DNA of 5,157 nucleotides from Chitinophaga pinensis (GTDB lineage Bacteria > Bacteroidota > Bacteroidia > M30B66), in NCBI GenBank assembly GCA_943330985.1, contig CALQJV010000112.1, positions 1 to 5,157 on the forward strand. The letters run 5' to 3'. The notes below the pieces were generated by a model. It saw nothing but the letters and a program-made list of their open reading frames with translations, had not been told where the DNA came from and did no database searches. Each line of letters opens with the position of its first letter. Positions within the stretch are counted from its first letter, which is position 1. Made by a program: the position numbers and the translations under genes. This document shows positions 1-5,157 of the stretch, piece after piece.

Positions 1-273
1 AATTTCGGACACATCAAAGCCTATTGGCCAATGATTGGACGAAATACCGCTCAACTTTCGCTTTCGTTTGGTGTTGATGATATTGATGGAACAATAGACG
101 ATTCTACTAAAATATATTCCATGGCTGGATCGGAGGAGCAAAGTCCTAGTTTAACAACTTCTCAACTGATTGATATGATTAATGCTGTTGGTAAAATTCC
201 AATCGAACGCGATACATTATACAACGTAATTCGAGATTATTCAACACACCCAATCCTTACCGAAGAAGTCTGA
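1..273 (+). CDS. mqnE: Aminofutalosine synthase MqnE, C-terminal 90 residues (5' end outside window)
   Basis: The reading frame is open from base 1, so the gene begins upstream of the window; the first internal ATG, at base 31, is not the start. MqnE is a radical-SAM enzyme of the futalosine menaquinone pathway. It adds the adenosyl radical to 3-[(1-carboxyvinyl)oxy]benzoate to give aminofutalosine. The visible part is the family's C-terminal end: HIKAYW (visible residues 4-9), an AQLSLSFG segment, DDIDGT, an AGSEEQ loop, and the closing IERDTLYN. HIKAYW and DDIDGT separate it from the related MqnC, which has a HIQASW-type sequence at that place. The CxxxCxxC iron-sulfur motif lies in the missing N-terminal part. 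The stop TGA is at 271-273, 4 nt before the next gene, so the two are probably cotranscribed. Family assignment is confident from recognition of conserved motifs; no search was run. Confidence 0.9.
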   Translation, partial: NFGHIKAYWPMIGRNTAQLSLSFGVDDIDGTIDDSTKIYSMAGSEEQSPSLTTSQLIDMINAVGKIPIERDTLYNVIRDYSTHPILTEEV

Positions 274-277
274 TAAT

Positions 278-781
278 ATGATTCAATCTACAATTAATTC
301 CAATTCTTATTCAATCGAGTTTCAAAGCGATGGTATAAACGGAACCGTAAACGGAAATGAGTTTGCCTGGGATTTACTTCCTATTTCTGCCAATCGATTC
401 AATATTCTGTTTAACAATAAATCGTTTAATGTAATTATTGAGTCCCGCGAAATTGAAACAAATACACTTATCATTCGGATTAATGGAAAGAAACTCCACA
501 TCAATACCAAAGATAAAATGACGCTTTTATTGGAGTCGATGGGTTTGAATGCGGCGGTTTCAACGAAAGTAAACGAAGTGAAAGCGCCAATGCCAGGTTT
601 GGTATTGCGGGCATTAGTATCCGAAGGCGATGAGGTGAAAAAAGGTGATAGTCTGCTTGTTTTGGAAGCAATGAAAATGGAAAATGTAATTAAATCACCT
701 GCTGATGCTGTGATTTCGAAAATTTCCGTAAAGCAAGGTCAAGCTGTTGAAAAGAATCAAGTGCTAATTCAATTCAGCTAA
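278..781 (+). CDS. Free-standing biotin carboxyl carrier protein of an acyl-CoA carboxylase
   Basis: This 167-aa cytosolic protein carries the biotin that shuttles carboxyl groups between a biotin carboxylase and a carboxyltransferase. Residues about 101-167 form a biotinyl/lipoyl domain with the motif EAMKMEN at 130-136. Lys133 (codon 674-676) should be biotinylated by BirA. The preceding APMPG (103-107) and SEGDEVKKGD (115-124) are typical of this fold. Residues 1-90 lack the Ala/Pro-rich linker of E. coli AccB; they look instead like the beta-rich BT-type region found before the carrier domain in propionyl-CoA carboxylase alpha chains, including an INGKKLHI strand and a DKMTLLLESMGL helix. 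A propionyl/methylmalonyl-type acyl-CoA carboxylase is therefore likelier than classical AccB, but the substrate cannot be read from the sequence. The ATG lies 4 nt after mqnE, with no better alternative start. No carboxylase or transferase subunit follows; the next gene is convergent pheS. Confidence 0.9.
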   Translation: MIQSTINSNSYSIEFQSDGINGTVNGNEFAWDLLPISANRFNILFNNKSFNVIIESREIETNTLIIRINGKKLHINTKDKMTLLLESMGLNAAVSTKVNEVKAPMPGLVLRALVSEGDEVKKGDSLLVLEAMKMENVIKSPADAVISKISVKQGQAVEKNQVLIQFS

Positions 782-792
782 TTCTTTTTCAA

Positions 793-1824
793 TTACCATT
801 CGGTGCGAAACTGCTTTAAGAAACGCATGTCGTTTTGAGAAAATAGGCGCAAATCCTTTACTTGGTATTTCAAGATGGCGATGCGTTCTATGCCCATCCC
901 AAAAGCAAATCCGGTGTATTTTTCATCGTCAATGCCACAGTTTTTCATCACATTGGGATGGACCATTCCGCATCCTAGAATTTCAACCCAGCCAGTGTAT
1001 TTGCAAATATTACATCCATCACCTTTGCAAACAGTACACGAAATGTCCATTTCTGCAGAAGGTTCTGTGAAAGGAAAGTAGGAGGGACGTAGACGAATTT
1101 TCGTGTCTTCCCCAAAAAGTTCTCTCGAAAAAGTGAGTAATGTTTGTTTTAAATCGGCAAACGATACATTTTCATCAACATACAAACCTTCAACCTGATG
1201 AAAGAAACAATGTGCACGAGCCGATATGGCTTCATTTCTATAAACACGACCGGGCATTAACAAGCGTAATGGTGGATTTTTGCTTTCCATCATCCGAATT
1301 TGCACGGAAGAAGTATGTGTTCGCAATGCCATGTCGGGATTTTTCTCAATGAAAAATGTATCCTGCATATCGCGGGCTGGATGCTCTTCAGGGAAGTTTA
1401 AGGCAGAGAAAATATGCCAATCGTCTTCAATTTCAGGGCCCTCAGCAATTGAAAATCCGAGTCTTGAAAAAATGGAATTAATCTCATTGGCAACTACCGA
1501 AAGTGGATGACGACTTCCTTTAGGCAACGTCCATCCTGGAGCAGAATAATCAAATAAACCTTCTTTTCCAATTTCACTTTCTTTATTGAATTCTTCTGAA
1601 CCCGCATTCCATTTCTGTTCTGCAAATTGTTTGAGTTCATTCAATAATTTCCCAACAACCTTTCTATCTTCAGGTGCAACCTCCTTGAATCTCTCAAATA
1701 ACGCAGGTATAAATCCTTTTTTGCTGATGTATTGAATACGGTATCGCTCAACATCTTCAGCATTTTGGAAACTATTTTGTTCAATTTCAGATTTTAATCG
1801 GGCAATATCTTCGGTCAAAGTCAT
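793..1824 (-). CDS. pheS: Phenylalanine--tRNA ligase alpha subunit
   Basis: PheS is the catalytic subunit of the cytoplasmic alpha2-beta2 synthetase that charges tRNA-Phe with phenylalanine. The product has 343 aa, normal for a full-length bacterial PheS. Residues 1-85 form the N-terminal helical arm that contacts tRNA. The class II core follows: motif 1 around 106-135 (HPLSVVANEINSIF, then AEGPEIEDD), the NFPEEHPARDMQDTFF segment at 143-158, motif 2 around 192-213 (GRVYRNEAISARAHCFFHQ), and motif 3 at 305-320 (GFAFGMGIERIAILKY). The conserved Phe-pocket alanine of GFAFG is present. Four cysteines at 263, 266, 271 and 274 form a CxxC-x4-CxxC knuckle that I recall from other PheS proteins. pheT is not adjacent on the visible side; separate pheS and pheT genes are usual in Bacteroidota. 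The gene converges on the biotin-carrier gene and is divergent from the lipoprotein gene at 1960. Confidence 0.98.
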   Translation of the reverse strand: MTLTEDIARLKSEIEQNSFQNAEDVERYRIQYISKKGFIPALFERFKEVAPEDRKVVGKLLNELKQFAEQKWNAGSEEFNKESEIGKEGLFDYSAPGWTLPKGSRHPLSVVANEINSIFSRLGFSIAEGPEIEDDWHIFSALNFPEEHPARDMQDTFFIEKNPDMALRTHTSSVQIRMMESKNPPLRLLMPGRVYRNEAISARAHCFFHQVEGLYVDENVSFADLKQTLLTFSRELFGEDTKIRLRPSYFPFTEPSAEMDISCTVCKGDGCNICKYTGWVEILGCGMVHPNVMKNCGIDDEKYTGFAFGMGIERIAILKYQVKDLRLFSQNDMRFLKQFRTEW

Positions 1825-1833
1825 ACGTTATTT

Positions 1834-1866
1834 TTCGCCGGTAAATATAATCATTCTCTTCGCCGG
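1834..1866. repeat. Pair of 8-bp direct repeats in the pheS upstream region
   Basis: TTCGCCGG occurs at 1834-1841 and again at 1859-1866, 25 bp apart start to start. The second copy continues into a GCCGGC palindrome (1862-1867). The two GC-rich copies stand out in an AT-rich spacer and flank the candidate pheS -7 box. They could be a regulator binding site, but the pair is short enough to arise by chance. Confidence 0.4.
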
Positions 1867-1869
1867 CAA
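1842..1869 (-). promoter_or_regulatory. Candidate pheS promoter
   Basis: On the minus strand, TATATTTA (plus-strand 1842-1849) matches the Bacteroidota -7 box TAnnTTTG except for the last base. TTG (plus-strand 1867-1869) lies 17 nt upstream as a -33 element. This would place transcription start only about 10-15 nt before the ATG. A second weaker match, TAGTTTCG (plus-strand 1873-1880), has no good -33 partner. No attenuator or leader peptide like E. coli pheM fits in so short a leader. Confidence 0.35.
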
Positions 1870-1931
1870 TGACGAAACTAAAGAAAGCTTATTGCGTTAC
1901 GATATAATTACGAAACTCTAAAAGATTTTTC

Positions 1932-1939
1932 TATTTTTG
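1932..1939 (+). promoter_or_regulatory. Candidate -7 box for the small lipoprotein gene
   Basis: TATTTTTG is a perfect match to the Bacteroidota -7 consensus TAnnTTTG. It ends 20 nt before the ATG at 1960, giving a plausible short leader. No clear TTG -33 element is at the expected distance; the nearest is TTA at 1908-1910 with a 21-nt spacer, so strength is uncertain. Confidence 0.45.
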
Positions 1940-1959
1940 GACTCAATAATTTTCTACCA

Positions 1960-2322
1960 ATGACAACAATGATTCGTTCAGCACTGTTTTTTATAAGTAT
2001 GCTTTTGTTATCCACAGGTATTTCTTGTAAAAAAGAAGATACTACATGTACAGCAAAAATCATTGTTATTCGTCCTAATGGAAACACTGTATCTGGTGCA
2101 CAGGTTACGCTAACATCTAATCATGGTCTGTCTTCCGATAATGATTTAGCTGATTACTTACCTGCCAAACAACTTACCGATGGGAATGGCGAGGCAACGT
2201 TTGAATTTAAATATCCAAGTATTTTAGATATAGAAGTAACTCATATTTCCTATGGTTCAGGAAACGATCTTATTAAATTGGAAATTGGTGAAACCGTTGA
2301 GAAATATGTTACGATTGAGTAA
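1960..2322 (+). CDS. Small lipoprotein with one Ig-like (carboxypeptidase-regulatory-type) domain, function unknown
   Basis: The 120-aa product starts with a signal peptide (residues 1-22, hydrophobic core 8-19) followed by Cys23 and a KKED stretch. This is the usual look of a Bacteroidota lipoprotein, although the lipobox GISC has Gly rather than Leu/Val/Thr at -3. Residues about 30-120 look like one beta-sandwich of the carboxypeptidase-regulatory or Cna-B kind: a strand KIIVIRPNG, then VSGAQVTLTS (44-53), a TDGNGEATFEF turn and strand (73-83), and PSILDIEVTH (86-95). Such domains serve as surface or periplasmic modules and have no catalytic residues. A second Cys at 30 lies close to the lipid anchor. 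Start choice: the ATG at 1960 follows a good -7 box; the ATG at 1969 would shorten the signal peptide by only three residues and cannot be excluded. The last 14 nt overlap the convergent gene. Lipoprotein status is likely; the role is unknown. Confidence 0.8.
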   Translation: MTTMIRSALFFISMLLLSTGISCKKEDTTCTAKIIVIRPNGNTVSGAQVTLTSNHGLSSDNDLADYLPAKQLTDGNGEATFEFKYPSILDIEVTHISYGSGNDLIKLEIGETVEKYVTIE

Positions 2323-2328
2323 CAGTAT
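2304..2328. repeat. Inverted repeat holding the stop codons of both convergent genes
   Basis: TGTTAC (2307-2312) and GTAACA (2319-2324) are exact reverse complements separated by the 6-nt loop GATTGA. If G2325 bulges out, three more pairs (ATA 2304-2306 with TAT 2326-2328) extend the stem to 9 bp. The right arm contains the TAA of the plus-strand lipoprotein gene; the left arm contains the TAA of the minus-strand 128-aa gene. It could act as a bidirectional transcript end, but neither side has a T-run, so a normal intrinsic terminator is not supported. Confidence 0.55.
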
Positions 2329-2695
2329 CTAGAGCCACAAAATAATCCAGAATACTCTCTTTCATTAATGCCATTTGTTGTCCAGGTGATAATGGTGGTA
2401 ATTGCTCGTTCAATTCCCAATGTGGAAAACCATCTTGGTCATGCCCTGCAAAATTGTAATACCCAAAAGGCTCAAGTAAGGTGCAGATTGCGATGTGCAT
2501 CAATTCTAATTTCTGATCCTTCGAGTATTTAACTTTCCCTTTGCCAAGTTCTTGCACGCCAATTAAAAACAACACTGCTTGCAAATCCAAGTCTCCATCA
2601 AATTGATTGTTCAGTGATTTAAGCAGTTCTTTCCACTGCTTTTCAATCATTTGTAAATGTGATTCCCCCGATCGAATTTGTTTATAATCGGCCAT
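2309..2695 (-). CDS. Conserved-looking cytosolic protein of unknown function, coupled to the protease gene
   Basis: The 128-aa product has no signal peptide and no transmembrane segment, so it should be cytosolic. Predicted character is mainly helical: an amphipathic N-terminal helix (about 11-30), a hydrophobic segment LQAVLFLIGVQELGKG (38-53), a helix around 60-76 (KLELMHIAICTLL) leading into EPFGYY, an acidic/aromatic stretch HDQDGFPHWE (85-94), a proline-rich turn QLPPLSPGQQ (98-107), and a closing helix MALMKESILDYF (108-119). I have the impression of a Bacteroidota-wide uncharacterised family but can name neither a domain nor a function. The ATG (2693-2695) shares one base with the TAA of the upstream protease gene (TAATG on the minus strand). 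This both fixes the start and implies translational coupling. The 3' end overlaps the convergent lipoprotein gene by 14 nt. Confidence 0.8.
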   Translation of the reverse strand: MADYKQIRSGESHLQMIEKQWKELLKSLNNQFDGDLDLQAVLFLIGVQELGKGKVKYSKDQKLELMHIAICTLLEPFGYYNFAGHDQDGFPHWELNEQLPPLSPGQQMALMKESILDYFVALDTVTQS

Positions 2696-4785
2696 TAGTT
2701 ACAAATCCATTTTCTGAAGGTGGAGGCGTTTCCAGCTTGAATACGAATCAAATAAATGCCTGATGAGAAAGATGATCCGGAAATTTCATTCAAGCCCAAA
2801 GTGTATTCTCCTGCTTGCTTCGGTCCTAAATATTTATTTCCTATAACTCTTCCTGTTACATCTAAAAGTTCAACAGTTACCGCTTCACTTTTAAATAATC
2901 CAAACGTAAGTTGCGCATTTCCCATTCCTGGATTTGGGAATATTTGAGTAACATATTCGTCTAAACTAGGTGTTGAAATTCCAACTCCTGGCGAATTCAC
3001 TAGGTTAATATCGTCAATGTATAGATTATTACCACTGCTGTCAATTACAGTGAATTTGATCATTCCATGCGATTCTCCAACAAGGGGTGCAACACTTACA
3101 GTTTCGGTTCTCCATTGAGAAGCAGTAGGCACAAACGTAGTGCTTACTAAAGAAGTAGTTGTTGCCAAAGTAGTACCTACTTTTGAATAACGACGACTCC
3201 AAGTTTTTCCGCAATCGGAAGAAATCCACATTTCTAGTTTGTCGTTCGTTGTTGCTGAACGACGAGCATAAGCCACTTTGAAAGTCATTGTCGCTGGTGA
3301 AGTTACAGCAGAGAAATCAATTACTGGAGATACAACGGATGATGAATTATCGGTTGCTATTGAAAGGTTGTTGTATTTAAGCGAAGCGGATCCCGAAGCA
3401 AATGCGGTTGTTGTTCTAGCAAATCCATTACTTACAGTGCCTTCGTATCGCCAGTTCATTGTTACATCAGATGTGTTTTGTGGGAATGCCGCAATTTCGA
3501 ATCCTTCAACAACGGGAGAAACTAAATTGGGAGTGGAAGTGCTTATTAATATGTAATTGCTCTTTGTTTTTACATTTGAACCGGCAGAGTTGCTTACATT
3601 CAAAGTAGCAGAATAGCTTCCGGGAGTTGAATACGTAACAACTGGGTTTTGTAAATTGGAAGATGATGGCGTTCCTCCTGGGAAAGACCAATTCCAAGTC
3701 CATGTAGCATCTACACTTGCATTATAACTTTGATCCTGAAATGTGATGTTTGCATTTGTACATGCTGCTAAACCACTTGCTTTAAAATCGGCGATGGGTG
3801 TGCAAGGAACTGCAGCATCGTTAACTCCTGTAGCAAGTAAATTAGCATCTGTCCAAAGATTATTTCTGCTTGATGTACCTGAATTAATTGCTGCTAACAT
3901 GCGTGTTTTTTGACCATTTGTAAACATTTTCGCACAAGTAGAATAGTCCATATAATTTTGAACATTGTCCAAACTACCACAAGATACCTGAGCTAAATTG
4001 CAACTTTGATTTGCAACACCTATAGTATTTGGTGTATCGGTTACATTATCGTCCGAATTGCAATTTGCAGCATCGCCAGGAGAATTTGTGTCACCCCATG
4101 TATGAAGTAAATTAAACCAATGTCCCACTTCGTGTGTAAGTGTTCTTGCCGAAAAATTACTTCCGCCAGATGTTCCAATACTTCCTAATTGAGTATGTAA
4201 AACAACAATGCCATCGGTTGCAGCTTGAGCCGAACCGGGTAAATACGCATAACCACCTGCTCCAAATGAAATATTATCTACAACCCAAACATTTAAGTAT
4301 TTATTTCTTGGCCAAACCACTAAGTCTTTCACATTATCGTCCGCGCTAAAAGTTAATGTAGAAACAGTGCGCGTAATTCCATCCGTACAATTTCCATTGG
4401 GATCTAATTGCGCCAATCGGAATTCAAATCCAACATTCGCAACAATAGAGGAGAATGCCGGAATAACTTCATTTTGATCCAAATTTAATAATTGATAATC
4501 CTCATTCAAAATACGAATCGCATCTTCTATTTGAGTTTTTGCAATGTTTTCCGATCCGTAATTGTGAATCACATGAAACACCACTGGAATTACCTTCAAT
4601 GCACGCTCATTTGAAGAAGTGAACTGTCTTGTAAAAGCCTCCAGTTCATCACGTTGAGCTTGCAATTCGGGATGTTGGATCAACGATTTACGTACCATTA
4701 TATCTGTGCCGCAAGGTCGAGATTGTGCTTGTGTTGTTGATTGGAAAATGGTTATTGCTAAAAGGAAGAGGAAAATGAAACGCAT
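2695..4785 (-). CDS. Secreted M43 (pappalysin-family) zinc metalloprotease with PKD, jelly-roll-like and T9SS sorting domains
   Basis: This 696-aa endopeptidase is predicted to be exported by Sec and then by the type IX system. Domains in order: signal peptide 1-20 (cleavage likely TQA|Q); short pro-segment about 21-62 with Cys25 in RPCGTD; catalytic domain about 63-315; PKD domain about 328-415 (PIADFKAS, later TPGSYSATLNVSNSAG); a MAM/cleaved-adhesin-like jelly roll about 425-597, ending NNLYIDDINL; and a type A T9SS C-terminal domain about 612-696 with FPNPG (616-620), DVTGRV (642-647), GIYLIRI (676-682) and a basic tail. Zinc ligands are His218, His222 and His228 in HEVGHWFNLLH with catalytic Glu219; the Met-turn is NYMDYS (Met279). 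Asn225 replaces the usual metzincin glycine. Cys242, 262, 269 and 284 probably form two M43-type disulfides. The ORF is uninterrupted, of plausible length for a multidomain secreted M43 protease, and lies 26 nt downstream of a good promoter. Substrate is unknown. Confidence 0.93.
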   Translation of the reverse strand: MRFIFLFLLAITIFQSTTQAQSRPCGTDIMVRKSLIQHPELQAQRDELEAFTRQFTSSNERALKVIPVVFHVIHNYGSENIAKTQIEDAIRILNEDYQLLNLDQNEVIPAFSSIVANVGFEFRLAQLDPNGNCTDGITRTVSTLTFSADDNVKDLVVWPRNKYLNVWVVDNISFGAGGYAYLPGSAQAATDGIVVLHTQLGSIGTSGGSNFSARTLTHEVGHWFNLLHTWGDTNSPGDAANCNSDDNVTDTPNTIGVANQSCNLAQVSCGSLDNVQNYMDYSTCAKMFTNGQKTRMLAAINSGTSSRNNLWTDANLLATGVNDAAVPCTPIADFKASGLAACTNANITFQDQSYNASVDATWTWNWSFPGGTPSSSNLQNPVVTYSTPGSYSATLNVSNSAGSNVKTKSNYILISTSTPNLVSPVVEGFEIAAFPQNTSDVTMNWRYEGTVSNGFARTTTAFASGSASLKYNNLSIATDNSSSVVSPVIDFSAVTSPATMTFKVAYARRSATTNDKLEMWISSDCGKTWSRRYSKVGTTLATTTSLVSTTFVPTASQWRTETVSVAPLVGESHGMIKFTVIDSSGNNLYIDDINLVNSPGVGISTPSLDEYVTQIFPNPGMGNAQLTFGLFKSEAVTVELLDVTGRVIGNKYLGPKQAGEYTLGLNEISGSSFSSGIYLIRIQAGNASTFRKWICN

Positions 4786-4810
4786 TTGAATAGGTAAATT
4801 TTATGATTGC

Positions 4811-4839
4811 CAAATATAGACTTTTACTCTTTTAAACAA
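4811..4839 (-). promoter_or_regulatory. Promoter of the metalloprotease operon
   Basis: On the minus strand, TATATTTG (plus-strand 4811-4818) is a perfect TAnnTTTG -7 box. TTG (plus-strand 4837-4839) lies 18 nt upstream as the -33 element, close to the spacing usual for the Bacteroidota housekeeping sigma factor. Transcription would start about 20 nt before the ATG at 4785. This is the best promoter in the window. Confidence 0.65.
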
Positions 4840-4843
4840 TATG

Positions 4844-4975
4844 CTTGATTTAAATGATTCTATTGGAATTTCAAAATTGGACATAAGTATCTGAGCATTT
4901 CGCGCATGGAACTCCCATTAAACACCCTATCGTACATTTTGTTTTACATTCCATTTCTCAAATCTTGATTTAAAT
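4844..4975. repeat. Exact 12-bp direct repeat in the divergent intergenic region
   Basis: CTTGATTTAAAT occurs at 4844-4855 and at 4964-4975, 120 bp apart start to start. The first copy sits just upstream of the protease -33 element; the second lies about 70 bp before the -7 box of the lipoprotein gene on the other strand. The rest of the 285-nt spacer (4786-5070) shows no gene, RNA or other strong element apart from the two promoters. Confidence 0.5.
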
Positions 4976-5046
4976 TTGTTTCAATGATTAACTTAAGGAT
5001 GTTTATTACTTATTGAATTGAACATTTTTCATGAATTAACTTTCTT

Positions 5047-5054
5047 TAGGTTTG
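5047..5054 (+). promoter_or_regulatory. Candidate -7 box for the right-end lipoprotein gene
   Basis: TAGGTTTG matches TAnnTTTG perfectly and ends 16 nt before the ATG at 5071. The -33 region is poor: the nearest TTG (5018-5020) is 26 nt away, and at the proper distance there is only a T-run (5025-5029). An 8-bp palindrome, TTCATGAA (5028-5035), falls in the spacer. Confidence 0.45.
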
Positions 5055-5070
5055 TCGAATAAACAAGTGT

Positions 5071-5157
5071 ATGCGCGTTATTCTTCCCTATTTATTGATC
5101 GTTATTCTGTTGGTTTCGTGTATCCCTTCGCGTCAATTCGATGATGTTAAATCTGCA
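5071..5157 (+). CDS. N-terminus of a lipoprotein (29 codons, 3' end outside window)
   Basis: The visible part is a lipoprotein signal peptide: Met-Arg, a hydrophobic core at residues 3-15, and the classical lipobox LVSC with Cys17 as the lipidated residue. It is followed by IPSRQFDDVKSA. The product should be anchored in the outer membrane or periplasm. A CxPSRQFxD-like start followed by a charged, probably helical stretch reminds me of Bacteroidota OmpA/MotB-type lipoproteins, which continue with a coiled coil and a peptidoglycan-binding domain. None of that is visible here, so this family assignment is a guess. The start is supported by the -7 box 16 nt upstream and by the signal peptide beginning right at this ATG. 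It is divergent from the protease operon. Confidence 0.75.
   Translation, partial: MRVILPYLLIVILLVSCIPSRQFDDVKSA

Noticed and set aside
322..510. Minus-strand 62-codon frame inside the biotin-carrier gene
   Set aside because: It is antisense to the N-terminal domain of a gene with a clear function and has no promoter or family features.
760..795. Terminator between the converging biotin-carrier and pheS genes
   Set aside because: Only a GCTAATTC direct repeat and AT-rich sequence are present; no GC-rich stem followed by a T-run on either strand.
875..1510. Plus-strand open frames of 68-76 codons opposite pheS
   Set aside because: They lie antisense to a full-length, strongly conserved gene, have no recognisable domain or promoter, and their sequence is what the pheS codons force on the other strand.
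1825..1959. T-box, riboswitch or leader peptide upstream of pheS
   Set aside because: The spacer is 135 nt and divergent, the inferred leader is about 10-15 nt, and no conserved T-box sequence or Phe-rich short frame is visible.
3041..3703. Possible frameshift in the protease, suggested by other minus-strand frames in this stretch
   Set aside because: The main frame keeps PKD and jelly-roll features throughout; the alternative frames are Cys/Phe/Lys-rich and match no domain.
2756..4349. Short open frames on both strands inside the protease gene
   Set aside because: The protease frame is continuous from signal peptide to T9SS domain with all expected motifs; the other frames are compositionally odd and overlap conserved domains.
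5028..5035. TTCATGAA palindrome as an operator
   Set aside because: An 8-bp palindrome in AT-rich DNA is common by chance and has no second copy nearby.
1..5157. CRISPR array, insertion sequence, phage, toxin-antitoxin or defence system
   Set aside because: No regularly spaced repeats, terminal inverted repeats, transposase, integrase or nuclease motifs were found in any frame.

Overview
The window is AT-rich bacterial DNA that looks like Bacteroidota, probably an aerobic environmental member of the Flavobacteriales/Cytophagales type. Three signs support this. A secreted zinc protease ends in a type IX secretion (T9SS) type A C-terminal domain. Upstream regions carry TAnnTTTG-type -7 boxes, the primary promoter signature of Bacteroidota, and no strong Shine-Dalgarno sequence was noticed at the starts examined. 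Two short lipoproteins have Bacteroidota-style signal peptides. The menaquinone gene mqnE indicates the futalosine route to menaquinone.

Layout from left to right. Bases 1-781 hold the end of a plus-strand operon: the last 90 codons of mqnE (cut by the window edge), then after 4 nt a free-standing biotin carboxyl carrier protein. It converges, with an 11-nt gap, on pheS (793-1824, minus), the alpha subunit of phenylalanyl-tRNA synthetase. A 135-nt divergent spacer (1825-1959) separates pheS from a small plus-strand lipoprotein (1960-2322). That gene overlaps tail-to-tail by 14 nt with a minus-strand operon. The operon is transcribed from a good promoter near 4811-4839. It encodes a 696-aa secreted M43 (pappalysin-family) metalloprotease and then, joined by a TAATG stop/start overlap, a 128-aa cytosolic protein of unknown function. 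A 285-nt divergent spacer (4786-5070) leads to the first 29 codons of another lipoprotein (5071 to the window end).

Functionally this is mostly housekeeping (menaquinone synthesis, biotin-dependent carboxylation, translation) next to a secretion/cell-envelope group (T9SS protease, two lipoproteins). I found no insertion sequence, CRISPR array, tRNA, phage gene or defence system. The points most worth checking are a palindrome that supplies the stop codons of both convergent genes at 2307-2324, a candidate cysteine-switch residue just after the protease signal peptide, the coupling of an unknown cytosolic protein to a secreted protease, and an exact 12-bp repeat in the divergent promoter region. 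I see no convincing previously undescribed multi-gene system here.
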